From assembly GCA_013349735.1 (NCBI GenBank), contig DUZC01000208.1, positions 1 to 7,545 on the forward strand: a stretch of DNA of 7,545 nucleotides. The letters run 5' to 3'. Below are positions 1 to 6,700 of this stretch, piece after piece. The first letter of the stretch is position 1; each line of letters begins with the position of its first letter. Position numbers and translations under genes: made by a program. The stretch is from Rhodospirillaceae bacterium (GTDB lineage: Bacteria > Pseudomonadota > Alphaproteobacteria > Rhodospirillales > Magnetospirillaceae). The notes beneath the pieces are model-generated. The model was not told the DNA's origin, did no database searches, and saw nothing but the letters and a program-made list of their open reading frames with translations.

Positions 1-1066
1 CCCGGACAGCCAGACGCAGACGGGATCATCGGACTCACTCACCGTCAGCGATTTGATCAATGGCGGTTATCTGCCCGCGAATTTCTCCGCCGCCAATAGC
101 TTTCAGCAAATTCCACAGGTGTTGTTTCGGCGCATTTTGCCTAATGGCATCGTTTGCAATTTGCAACAGCCTACCCCCACCTGCCAGACATTGATGGAAG
201 CCGTGATTGTCACCAGCGGCGGTCAATATCTGGATCAGGCCCATGCCAGCCATATTGCCGCCTTGATCGGGGCGAATGCCGGTATTGTCACCGACAGCGG
301 AACCGCTACCGGCATTTTTGGCAGCTGGTGCATAGACTTTAATCTTTTTGGCGGCGCACAATCGGGCAATTGCCGAAATCATGATGGTCGCGCCAGCCAA
401 AGTCAGGCTATTCCCCAAAGCGGTTTGATGCCCTCAAGCGGCCATCTTGCCGTCGCCCTATTTTTCAACGGCGGCGTCCTCATGAGCGAATATCTCGACC
501 GCTTTGCGACAGGAAATGCCGAAGACAACAGCATGCATACCAATCTCAATATGGCAGGGAACAATATTTCAGAGGCCCAATTGATCAATAGCCAACAAAT
601 CAATGTCGCCAATTGGGTCCAAATCGGCGGTGTAACCCTTCAAAGTCAAAACCAGACCTTAACTCTTCAGGGTCCAAAAGATGCCAATGGAATTCCCGCA
701 CCAGCTGTCCTTACCGCGGACAGCATCTATGCCCAGTCTTACTTCCAGAGCTCGGACGCCCGCCTTAAAACCAATGCCCGCCGATTGGTCGATGCGCTGC
801 CTCTCATCGAAAAAATTAACGGATATCGTTATAATTGGAAAAACAGCGGACAAGCGGATATTGGCTTTATCGCCCAACAATTGAAGCCAATTCTGCCCGA
901 AGCCGTTAGCCAGAAGCCGGATGGCACTCTTGCTGTCAAATATGACTTGCTAAATGCCCTTGAGGTCGAAGCGATCAAGGACCTGAACCATAAATTGCAG
1001 GGGATAGAGGCGCGGCTCAATTCAGAAGGCGAAGCAAATTTTACGATCCGGCCTCAAAATCCTTAA
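1..1066 (+). CDS. PilV-like type IV pilus tip adhesin with C-terminal Peptidase_S74 chaperone domain (5' end outside window)
   Basis: The reading frame is open from the first bases of the window, so the start and any prepilin signal lie upstream. The TTG at position 53 lies inside the open frame and is not a credible start. The middle part resembles the constant region of PilV/shufflon pilins: a stretch ending SGHLAVALFF (about 445-474), then SEYLDR, then the Asn-rich NLNMAGNN segment (about 541-564) that precedes the variable tip in PilV proteins. The C-terminus carries SSDARLKTN (749-775), then a DIGFIAQQLKPILPEAV block and a terminal helix (AIKDLNHKL). This is the Peptidase_S74 intramolecular chaperone signature. 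PilV proteins are minor pilins at the tip of type IVb pili and contact surfaces or recipient cells. S74 domains help trimeric beta-structured fibres fold and then cut themselves off. I infer that the tip is a trimeric fibre or is matured by proteolysis. A tail-fibre-like surface protein is the alternative. The family assignment of the S74 part is firm; PilV is likely. Confidence 0.75.
   Translation, partial: PDSQTQTGSSDSLTVSDLINGGYLPANFSAANSFQQIPQVLFRRILPNGIVCNLQQPTPTCQTLMEAVIVTSGGQYLDQAHASHIAALIGANAGIVTDSGTATGIFGSWCIDFNLFGGAQSGNCRNHDGRASQSQAIPQSGLMPSSGHLAVALFFNGGVLMSEYLDRFATGNAEDNSMHTNLNMAGNNISEAQLINSQQINVANWVQIGGVTLQSQNQTLTLQGPKDANGIPAPAVLTADSIYAQSYFQSSDARLKTNARRLVDALPLIEKINGYRYNWKNSGQADIGFIAQQLKPILPEAVSQKPDGTLAVKYDLLNALEVEAIKDLNHKLQGIEARLNSEGEANFTIRPQNP
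752..1015 (+). other. Peptidase_S74 (intramolecular chaperone auto-processing) domain with predicted self-cleavage site
   Basis: The domain begins at Ser (752-754) followed by Asp (755-757), with Lys five residues after the Ser (767-769). This matches the S-x4-K spacing of the Ser/Lys pair described for S74 domains of phage endosialidases. Cleavage before this Ser would release a C-terminal piece of 104 residues. The rest of the family pattern is present: a GYRYNW strand, the IGFIAQQ block, a proline-rich LPEAV turn and a terminal amphipathic helix ending in EARL. The motif is seen in the sequence; self-cleavage is inferred from the family. Confidence 0.8.
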
Positions 1067-2285
1067 ACATATCCACTTGCCATTGCATTTCCTCGCTCTC
1101 CAGACGGTATTCGCCATTATCCCGTGGACGGATGACCGCTGTGGAAGCGATATGACCAATGCGCAACTGCAAGTCCGCCGCGAACAGAGCCGATAGCCCT
1201 GCAGCCCAGGCCAATGCAGATAAGGCACGCGGCGATTGGGCTGCCACCACCTGCAAAATTGTGGAAACGGATAAATCCGTCAGCACGGACAAGCCGGCAA
1301 CCACCTCATCCACTTCGTCCGCCAAAAGGGCAACCATCAAGACCGCCTCATTCAACTGCCCCTTAGACTTCTTGACCCGTGCCGCCTGCAATAACGGCTC
1401 ATATTGCGAAGCAAGGCTGTCAGACGGCAGCAGGCGAGCCCCAAGATTGGCCACTTCAACATTTAATCTTTTACGCACCTCAAAAGCGATTGCCCGCAAA
1501 TTTTCCTGCGGCAGATCCCTTCGCGCCATAATCCGTTCCAGCAGCTGGCTGGCCACCGCCTGAGCCAAACGTAGAGAGCTTTGCTCCTTTAATTCCGGGC
1601 GATAGGTGGCTTTCTCCTGCCAGTCCGCCTCAGCCAATCTTTGTACGATCAGGGAATCCAAGGTGCTTTCCTGTAACTGAGCATTGGCTTTGCCAAGAAG
1701 CTGGCTAATGGCTGTTGCATTCCCGGAAGCAACAATGGCGCGGGTGACCTCTTCACCGACATAGGCGCGCCGGGAAATTGCCGACAGCGCACCCTCCATC
1801 GGATTTGCCTGGATGACATCAACCAGATCCTGATCAGTCAGAAGCGGCGAATATTCAAGAACTGGCCCGGAAACAAGAATTTCAGCGTCACGGGCCAGTC
1901 TGCCGATCAGTTCAGTGTCGGCATCACACAAGTCTTTCAAAGCCTCGGCAATCACCGCCCGTACCTGCGCGACACGGTCTTTGGTCAATCGATCCAAGAC
2001 CTGCCGCGTCAGGGTACGCTCTTTGCCATTTTGCGGCTTAATTCTACTGATTTTGGTCGCTAAGGCCTGCCGAACCTCTTCCTCGAGGTCATCGGCTAAG
2101 AGCAAATTACCACGTCCTGGCGTCAAAGGATTAGATGCCACCGCCCGACGCACCGCGACAAAGGGGTCACTGGCTAAGAAATATAGAATTTCAGGAGGGA
2201 TATCATTCCTGCCGGCCAAGGCAAGCCTGGTATCAGCCGCCGGATTTGCCGCAAGTTCGCGGGCCTGTTCATAAGAAAGCGTCAC
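1041..2285 (-). CDS. DUF2336 family protein (HEAT-repeat-like)
   Basis: This is a 414-residue cytoplasmic protein with no signal peptide or membrane segment. It is almost entirely helical and contains degenerate HEAT-like units: near residues 12-53 (DTRLALAGRNDIPPEILYFL, then DPFVAVRRAVASNP), 60-80 (LADDLEEEVRQALATKI) and 95-118 (DRVAQVRAVIAEAL). This matches DUF2336, a family of unknown biochemical role found mainly in Alphaproteobacteria. HEAT-type proteins usually act as binding scaffolds, so a protein-protein role is the best inference. The start is a GTG overlapping the TGA stop of the upstream cyclase gene (GTGA, 2282-2285), with AGGA seven bases before it. This arrangement implies translational coupling and a shared function with the cyclase. 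The last 26 bases overlap the convergent pilin gene, and I see no hairpin terminator there. The family call is confident; the function is unknown. Confidence 0.85.
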   Translation of the reverse strand: MTLSYEQARELAANPAADTRLALAGRNDIPPEILYFLASDPFVAVRRAVASNPLTPGRGNLLLADDLEEEVRQALATKISRIKPQNGKERTLTRQVLDRLTKDRVAQVRAVIAEALKDLCDADTELIGRLARDAEILVSGPVLEYSPLLTDQDLVDVIQANPMEGALSAISRRAYVGEEVTRAIVASGNATAISQLLGKANAQLQESTLDSLIVQRLAEADWQEKATYRPELKEQSSLRLAQAVASQLLERIMARRDLPQENLRAIAFEVRKRLNVEVANLGARLLPSDSLASQYEPLLQAARVKKSKGQLNEAVLMVALLADEVDEVVAGLSVLTDLSVSTILQVVAAQSPRALSALAWAAGLSALFAADLQLRIGHIASTAVIRPRDNGEYRLESEEMQWQVDMFKDFEAGS

Positions 2286-4024
2286 GACCGTTTCCTACCC
2301 GGTTTGGCCGGTGGCGCCAAACCAAAATTGCCCTTTCCCTGTCGCTTCACCGCATACATAGCGGCATCGGCCCGAGACACAAATTGGTTGATGTCTTCAT
2401 TGAGCGTCGGATCGTAAACAGCTATTCCCATTGATATTTTTAAGGGTTTATCCGCAGATCCGGACGAATGCTCCAATACCTCACCGGCCATCATGAAGAT
2501 TTGCGCGCGTCGAAGCGCCACCTCTTCATCGGCATCATCAAGCCAAACCGCGAACTCATCGCCACCAAGCCTGGCCACCAGATCGACGCTTCGGGTATTC
2601 CCACGCAAAATATCCGCCATCTGCCGAAGAATATCATCGCCTTTCTTATGACCGTATCGGTCATTAACCAGCTTGAAGTTATCCAAATCCGCATAGACCA
2701 TCGCCGCCAAATGACCTGACCGCCGCAAGCGGTGAAAACGGCGCTGGACCTCCTCATAGAAAGCCCGTCGATTCAACAATCCGGTCAACGGATCTGTACG
2801 TGAGACATCCAAAAGGACATGGTAATTCGTGCGTTGTTGGATGGCCACCGCCAGTTGTCCGGCGACGTTCTGTAGTAACCGGGCGTCCTCGGCGGTCCAG
2901 GCAGGTCGTTCCCGATTGCGCCAAAGCAAGACCGCACCGATCAGGTTCCCGGCGTAAATTGTCGGCGCCACCAACAAAGACCAGTCCACCAACTCTACAA
3001 TCCGGGACGCGTCGCCACGCGCTTTCGGCAATTGCGCCACAGCCTGATCCGTTTCAGACCGGCTGCCACAGGAACCAAAAGCGGCCATCACCTCCAACAC
3101 CACTTTGGTGATTCCCTTGACCAACGGGGTTGTCGTAACCAGGATTTGGCTGCCGTTTGCACTGAATCCGTGGGTGCAGGTACTGGCCGCGACCCGAAGC
3201 ATATCGTCCGGATTGGCCTGACTGTGAAAGATGCTGGTGATCCGAGTAAACAGGCGCTCAGCATTGCGTTTAGAGGCCAGGCTGGCCTTTTGGCGCTGAC
3301 TTTCTGTGACATCCCGACAAACGCCGCGCGCCCCCGCCCACGCCCCTTTCCGGTCATAGAGCGGTAGCGCCGCCACCTCGAAACACAAGGAACGACCATC
3401 GGCATGGCGCAACCAAAGCGAGACGCCATTGACCGGGACGGGCGTAGCAAAGGGAAGGACCGGCGGCGCCGGCCGTTCGGGGTCGAGCAGGTCATCGGGA
3501 AGCCGACCAATCAGTTGTTGCGCCCCCAATCCGGCCAAGCCTTTCGGGGATATGGCGGTAAAGCAGCGATCAGCGCCGGTTTCCCAGGCATAATCACTGG
3601 AAATCGCCACCAAATCCTTGAAACGCGCCCGCGATTCGATAAGAGCATTGCGCCATTCGGTGTCAATGGAATGATCGGTAAGAAAAAGCAGCCGGTTCCC
3701 TTCCCTGCTTAGGGAAAGGGCCAAGAGATCAAAAGCGCGCGCTCCTTTAGAAGGCTTGAAAGTGACCTCGCCGACAAAACCCCCGGCCATCCCATCCAAT
3801 TTTCCCAGCGCCACCACGATCTGGGCAGAAAGGCTCTGGCTCCCAGGCTCCAAGAGACAGGGTTCTGACAAAAAAGCACGATTGGCGGCGATCACGCCCA
3901 ACTCGGCATCGATCAGAGCGACCGGCTGCGACAGTTGCATCAAACCGACGACATCAAGATGCAAGGGTTGCACTGCGGACAATTCCGGAACCAAGGTCTG
4001 TTGGGAATCACGAGGTTCCGGCAT
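2282..4024 (-). CDS. Diguanylate cyclase, PAS-PAS-GAF-GGDEF
   Basis: This 580-residue cytoplasmic enzyme is predicted to condense two GTP into cyclic di-GMP, the second messenger that switches cells toward attachment and biofilm. Domains in order are a degenerate PAS (about 28-120, PVALIDAELGVIAANRAFL), a second PAS (about 130-240, with SSDYAWETGADRCFTAIS and a C-terminal GVCRDVTE linker), a GAF (about 255-398) and a GGDEF domain (about 408-570). The GGDEF part has DPLTGLLNRR (411-420), metal-binding Asp in ADLDNF (446) and an intact GGDEF at 487-491. RSVD at 478-481, five residues before it, is the RxxD inhibitory site for product feedback. No EAL or HD-GYP domain follows and no transmembrane segment is visible, so the sensed signal is probably intracellular. 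The ATG has GGAG eight bases upstream (4033-4036), and an in-frame TGA lies upstream of it, which fixes the start. It lies 79 bases after DUF502 and overlaps DUF2336 by four bases. The enzymatic call is confident; the ligands of PAS and GAF are unknown. Confidence 0.93.
   Translation of the reverse strand: MPEPRDSQQTLVPELSAVQPLHLDVVGLMQLSQPVALIDAELGVIAANRAFLSEPCLLEPGSQSLSAQIVVALGKLDGMAGGFVGEVTFKPSKGARAFDLLALSLSREGNRLLFLTDHSIDTEWRNALIESRARFKDLVAISSDYAWETGADRCFTAISPKGLAGLGAQQLIGRLPDDLLDPERPAPPVLPFATPVPVNGVSLWLRHADGRSLCFEVAALPLYDRKGAWAGARGVCRDVTESQRQKASLASKRNAERLFTRITSIFHSQANPDDMLRVAASTCTHGFSANGSQILVTTTPLVKGITKVVLEVMAAFGSCGSRSETDQAVAQLPKARGDASRIVELVDWSLLVAPTIYAGNLIGAVLLWRNRERPAWTAEDARLLQNVAGQLAVAIQQRTNYHVLLDVSRTDPLTGLLNRRAFYEEVQRRFHRLRRSGHLAAMVYADLDNFKLVNDRYGHKKGDDILRQMADILRGNTRSVDLVARLGGDEFAVWLDDADEEVALRRAQIFMMAGEVLEHSSGSADKPLKISMGIAVYDPTLNEDINQFVSRADAAMYAVKRQGKGNFGLAPPAKPGRKRS
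2293..2296 (-). promoter_or_regulatory. Ribosome binding site AGGA for the DUF2336 gene
   Basis: AGGA sits seven bases before the GTG at 2285-2283, inside the last codons of the cyclase gene. It supports GTG as the true start and the four-base overlap of the two genes. Confidence 0.7.
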
Positions 4025-4070
4025 CGGACTCTCTCCAAGAATTGCAGGCAGCGCGCTTCAAATTTGTTAG

Positions 4071-4085
4071 ACGAGACCGGCTCGT
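4071..4085 (-). other. Small hairpin in the gap between the DUF502 and cyclase genes
   Basis: The 79-base spacer (4025-4103) contains ACGAG and its complement CTCGT around a five-base loop. Flanking AAATT/AATTT (about 4060-4064 and 4086-4090) could extend the pairing across an internal loop. No T-run follows on the minus strand, so it is not a convincing intrinsic terminator; it may stabilise or process the operon mRNA. The same spacer holds an unused GGAGG (4092-4096, minus strand) with no ATG, GTG or TTG at the proper distance. Confidence 0.3.
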
Positions 4086-4103
4086 AATTTTCCTCCGCTT
4101 TTT

Positions 4104-4820
4104 CTAAGTAAGATCGAGGATCTGCTCGGCCGGTCTAATATTGACCGGCGCCGCGGGGGTGGGCGCGACGATCCCGGTCGAAATCACCAATTTCAGTCCA
4201 TCCTCGACAGTCATATCCAAAACCTTAATTTCGCGCCTAGGGACAAAAAGCAAAAATCCCGAGGTTGGATTGGGTGTCGTTGGCACGAAGAGATTCACTA
4301 ACTCCTCACCAACATGCTGATTGACCTGGGGGATAGTCGGACCGGTGATAAATGCCAGGCTCCATAAGCCGCGCCGCGGATATTCGATGAGCGCCACCTC
4401 TCGGAATGCCTGAGATTTTTGCGCCAGAAAGGTTTCAAAGATCTGTTTAACGGCTGAATAAATGCTGCGCAGGACCGGTGTACGCACCATCACCGCTTCA
4501 GTAAACCGCAGCCAGACCCGACCAATCATCCCCGCGGCCAGGGCACCAATCAAAGTGAGAACCAAGACCGCCAGCAGCAGTCCGGTTCCTGGAACGCCCC
4601 ATTGTTTCGGGTTCCAAGGCGCCGGTATCAAGGGTGTGATCTGGCGGTCCACCATATCGATGAACATCCAGCCGATATAAATAGTGATTGAAATTGGCGC
4701 GGTGACAAGAATGCCAGTAAAAAAATAGGCGCGCAGCCGTCCGCCGATCGTTAAATGCGCCGCATGTTCCGGTTCGTCCTTGCGGGGAACTGCTGGCTGG
4801 TTGTCCGTATCCTCACTCAC
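4104..4820 (-). CDS. DUF502 family inner-membrane protein
   Basis: From the GTG at 4820 this is a 238-residue protein. It has a charged, poorly structured N-terminal tail of about 25 residues and two membrane helices. Helix one is in the YFFTGILVTAPISITIYIGW region (nucleotides about 4665-4725) and helix two in the TGLLLAVLVLTLIGALAAGM region (about 4520-4580). A soluble C-terminal part follows with the family hallmark FVPTTPNPTSGFLLFVPR (about 4237-4290) and EDGLKLVISTGIV. These mark DUF502, a widespread family with no settled function. The frame stays open to a TTG at 4844, but that codon has no ribosome binding site. The GTG at 4820 has AGGA eight bases upstream, and the DUF502 core does not need the extra eight residues. 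The gene heads the minus-strand operon with the cyclase and DUF2336. A role in membrane or envelope signalling linked to c-di-GMP is only a contextual inference. Confidence 0.9.
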   Translation of the reverse strand: MSEDTDNQPAVPRKDEPEHAAHLTIGGRLRAYFFTGILVTAPISITIYIGWMFIDMVDRQITPLIPAPWNPKQWGVPGTGLLLAVLVLTLIGALAAGMIGRVWLRFTEAVMVRTPVLRSIYSAVKQIFETFLAQKSQAFREVALIEYPRRGLWSLAFITGPTIPQVNQHVGEELVNLFVPTTPNPTSGFLLFVPRREIKVLDMTVEDGLKLVISTGIVAPTPAAPVNIRPAEQILDLT

Positions 4821-4824
4821 CACA

Positions 4825-4869
4825 TCAATCCTGTTTGCTTTCAATGGTTGAAGTAGACCAGAACAGCAT
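4825..4869 (-). CDS. Possible 14-residue leader peptide upstream of DUF502
   Basis: An ATG at 4869-4867 is preceded by AGGAG with an eight-base spacer (GGAG at 4878-4881, minus strand), the spacing used by the well-supported genes here. It opens a 14-codon frame, MLFWSTSTIESKQD, ending in TGA at 4827-4825, four bases before the likely DUF502 GTG. It is in a different frame from DUF502. It could be a translated leader that couples initiation of the downstream gene, or the ribosome binding site could be a chance match. The peptide has no recognised similarity, and I see no run of one codon that would suggest amino-acid attenuation. Confidence 0.35.
   Translation of the reverse strand: MLFWSTSTIESKQD
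4829..4832 (-). promoter_or_regulatory. Ribosome binding site AGGA that favours the GTG start of DUF502
   Basis: AGGA lies eight bases before the GTG at 4820-4818 and five before another in-frame GTG at 4823-4821. The TTG at 4844 has no comparable site. The sequence also lies in the last codons of the possible leader ORF, whose TGA (4827-4825) falls between this site and the GTG. Confidence 0.6.
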
Positions 4870-4926
4870 CCAATTGTCTCCTGTCTGATAAAGCTTCAGC
4901 TGCCGAATCACCATGGCGCTGGCGCT

Positions 4927-4932
4927 TTTATA
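4927..4932 (-). promoter_or_regulatory. Candidate -10 element in the divergent DUF502/Nudix spacer
   Basis: The region 4870-4973 must hold promoters for both the minus-strand operon and the plus-strand Nudix-argE pair. The minus strand reads TATAAA at 4932-4927, and the overlapping plus strand reads TATAGA at 4929-4934. Neither has a good -35 hexamer 16-18 bases upstream. This is a weak candidate only. Confidence 0.2.
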
Positions 4933-4973
4933 GAGACTACACTCTGGTTTCCATAGAAGCTTGGAATGAGCGG

Positions 4974-5417
4974 ATGCGAGACCATCATAAAGGGCCAACT
5001 GTCGGTGTTGGGGCCGTCGTCTGGAAGGACGGCAAAGTCCTGTTGGTCCGACGAAAATATCCGCCACGCCAGGGCAGTTGGACGTTTCCTGGCGGACGCC
5101 AGGAACTTGGTGAAACGATCTATCAGACTGCCCATCGTGAGATCCTTGAGGAAACAGGGCTCACCATACGAATCCTGGGCATCGCCGGGGTGGTTGACCT
5201 TATCGATCGTGATGCCGAGACCCTTCATTTTCATTATACCGTCATCGACGTTCTTGCTGTGTGGGCGTCGGGTGAAGCCATTGCCGCCGATGACGCCTCC
5301 GAGCTTGCCTGGGTTGACCCCGCCGACCTTGCACCTTATGGCACGACCTTGGAGGTTCGCCAGATGATCAGTGATACAGCCAAACGCCTAAGCGAATTTG
5401 TGGAGCCATACCCATGA
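4974..5417 (+). CDS. Nudix hydrolase
   Basis: This is a 147-residue soluble protein of typical single-domain Nudix size. A complete Nudix box GX5EX7REUXEEXGU spans residues 41-63: G41, E47, R55, E56, E59, E60, G62 and L63 are all in place, so the Mg2+-binding helix-loop-helix should be active. The N-terminal strand VGVGAVVWKDGKVLLVRRK and the GSWTFPGG lead-in are also typical. Such enzymes hydrolyse nucleoside diphosphates linked to another group, such as oxidised NTPs, ADP-ribose or NDP-sugars. The sequence alone does not identify the substrate. The ATG has a modest GGA eight bases upstream (4963-4965). The stop overlaps the ATG of the ArgE-like gene (ATGA, 5414-5417), so the two are co-translated. 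The family is certain; the substrate is unknown. Confidence 0.95.
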   Translation: MRDHHKGPTVGVGAVVWKDGKVLLVRRKYPPRQGSWTFPGGRQELGETIYQTAHREILEETGLTIRILGIAGVVDLIDRDAETLHFHYTVIDVLAVWASGEAIAADDASELAWVDPADLAPYGTTLEVRQMISDTAKRLSEFVEPYP

Positions 5418-6574
5418 ACATCCCCAGCGGTCATACCGAAGACTTGATCGAACGATTGGTTGGGATGGACACCACCAGCCGCAATTCAAATCTACAGGCC
5501 ATTGAATTTATTTTACAATATTTGCAGGCGCTCGGCGCAACCTGCCGCCTTACCCATAGCGATGACGGTCGCAAGGCAAATATTTATGCCAGCCTGGGGC
5601 CTGCCGATAAGGGTGGGGTCATGTTGTCTGGCCATACGGATGTGGTGCCTGTCGATGGACAAGCCTGGACGAGCGACCCTTTCCGGCTTTGCGAAAAAAA
5701 CGGCAAACTGTATGGCCGAGGCACAGCGGACATGAAGTCATTCATCGCTTTAAGTTTGGCTATTGCACCTGAATATGTGCGGCGCGGACTCCAGACACCT
5801 TTACATTTTTCCTTTTCCTATGATGAAGAATTGGGTTGCATCGGGGTACGCCGCCTGATTGCTGATCTGGATAATCTACCTGTTCGCCCCCAATTCTGTA
5901 TCGTTGGAGAACCAACCATGATGCGGGTGGTCGCTGGCCATAAGGGAAAGCGAAGCCTGCACTGCCAGGTCCATGGCAAAGAATGTCATTCGGCCCTGAT
6001 CGAAGGCGTCAATGCGGTGGAAGCGGCCGCCGAACTTATTTCTCATATCAAGACAATGCAGCGGCGAATTCGTACAAATGGACCTTTTAACGAGAAATTC
6101 AACCCCCCCTACACAACCTTGCATACTGGGATTATTCAAGGGGGCAAGGCTCTCAATATCGTTCCTAAAGAGTGTCTGTTTGAGTTTGAAATTCGCAGCC
6201 TACCAGATGATGACACCGATGCCCTCGAACAGGAGATCCGTCAACATGCCTGTCAGACTATTGAACCAGAAATGAAATCAATTGATCCAAAGGCCGGATT
6301 CGCTTTCACAGTCAATGACGACACCGCCGGCTTTCAATTGGCCGACAGCGACCCGGCCGTATGCCTGGTGACGACCCTGACCGGCGAAAACAGTACCTTC
6401 CGTGCCAGTTTCGGTACAGAGGCCGGACTTTTCAATCGTGCCGGAGTCCCCAGCGTCGTATGTGGACCCGGGTCCATCGAACAAGCCCATAAGCCCGACG
6501 AGTTTATTTCGCGCCAGCAACTGGCCGCAGGCACCCAATTTATGGAACGGCTTTTGAATTACCTGGAGCAATAG
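5414..6574 (+). CDS. argE: Acetylornithine deacetylase (ArgE), M20 family zinc hydrolase
   Basis: This 386-residue cytoplasmic protein has the full length of ArgE, which removes acetate from N2-acetylornithine to give ornithine for arginine synthesis. M20 motifs are complete: SGHTDVVPVDG (metal ligand H74), GRGTADMKSF (bridging D106), SYDEELGCIG (E138 as general base, E139 as ligand), GEPT (E166) and GPGSIEQAHKPDEF (H359). The central part (about 175-290) is the dimerisation lid, with VAGHKGKRSLHCQVHGKECHSA and GGKALNIVP. The ATG follows GGAG at 5402-5405 by eight bases and overlaps the Nudix stop by four. The best match is to the ArgE branch of the ArgE/DapE group, judged from the GPGSIEQAH ending and the GEPTMM segment. 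A related N-acyl amino acid amidohydrolase specificity cannot be excluded. No other arginine genes are nearby. Confidence 0.88.
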   Translation: MNIPSGHTEDLIERLVGMDTTSRNSNLQAIEFILQYLQALGATCRLTHSDDGRKANIYASLGPADKGGVMLSGHTDVVPVDGQAWTSDPFRLCEKNGKLYGRGTADMKSFIALSLAIAPEYVRRGLQTPLHFSFSYDEELGCIGVRRLIADLDNLPVRPQFCIVGEPTMMRVVAGHKGKRSLHCQVHGKECHSALIEGVNAVEAAAELISHIKTMQRRIRTNGPFNEKFNPPYTTLHTGIIQGGKALNIVPKECLFEFEIRSLPDDDTDALEQEIRQHACQTIEPEMKSIDPKAGFAFTVNDDTAGFQLADSDPAVCLVTTLTGENSTFRASFGTEAGLFNRAGVPSVVCGPGSIEQAHKPDEFISRQQLAAGTQFMERLLNYLEQ

Positions 6575-6623
6575 CCAGGCCCCACTCAACCGCCCAATCC
6601 GCCGGAGTCCCCTGCCGTCACAT

Positions 6624-6700
6624 TAATGTTTAGCAAAAGGCGCAGCAAAGATTGTACCCAACCCACACAAGTGGCAGAATGCCGCATTGATAATGTTTAG
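6624..6700 (+). repeat. Pair of 10-base direct repeats upstream of the small signalling gene
   Basis: TAATGTTTAG occurs at 6624-6633 and again at 6691-6700, 67 bases apart. The second copy directly abuts the ATG at 6701. The rest of the 126-base spacer (6575-6700) shows no gene and no clear terminator hairpin. The repeats could be two sites for a regulator, or the second may be part of a promoter. Confidence 0.4.
6689..6694 (+). promoter_or_regulatory. Candidate -10 element GATAAT for the 137-residue protein and response regulator
   Basis: GATAAT matches five of six bases of the TATAAT consensus and would place the transcript start near 6701, at or beside the first ATG. No good -35 hexamer is seen upstream. 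A second possible promoter is TTGTAC (6652-6657), 17 bases, CAGAAT (6675-6680). Both are weak. Confidence 0.2.

Noticed and set aside
35..418. Long antisense frame (127 residues) opposite the pilin gene
   Set aside because: It mirrors the coding frame of a gene with clear family motifs, and it has no recognisable domain.
1..1066. Shufflon recombination sites in the PilV-like gene
   Set aside because: I found no copy of the known 19-base sfx-like repeat and no inverted alternative 3' segments. A fixed C-terminus fits better, though the region beyond the window is unseen.
4870..5067. Upstream extension of the leader ORF as an 80-residue minus-strand protein
   Set aside because: Most of it lies opposite the N-terminal coding region of the Nudix gene, and its start lacks a ribosome binding site. 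Only the final short ORF has a good one.
4966..5367. Alternative plus-strand frame of 133 residues overlapping the Nudix gene
   Set aside because: It is a shifted frame of a gene with a complete Nudix box, and its residues show no domain.
6575..6623. Terminator after argE
   Set aside because: No stable hairpin followed by a T-run is visible.
6672..6687. Sigma-54-like TGGCAG...GCAT promoter before the small protein
   Set aside because: The GG and GC dinucleotides are one base too close for the -24/-12 spacing, and the -12 element is poor.
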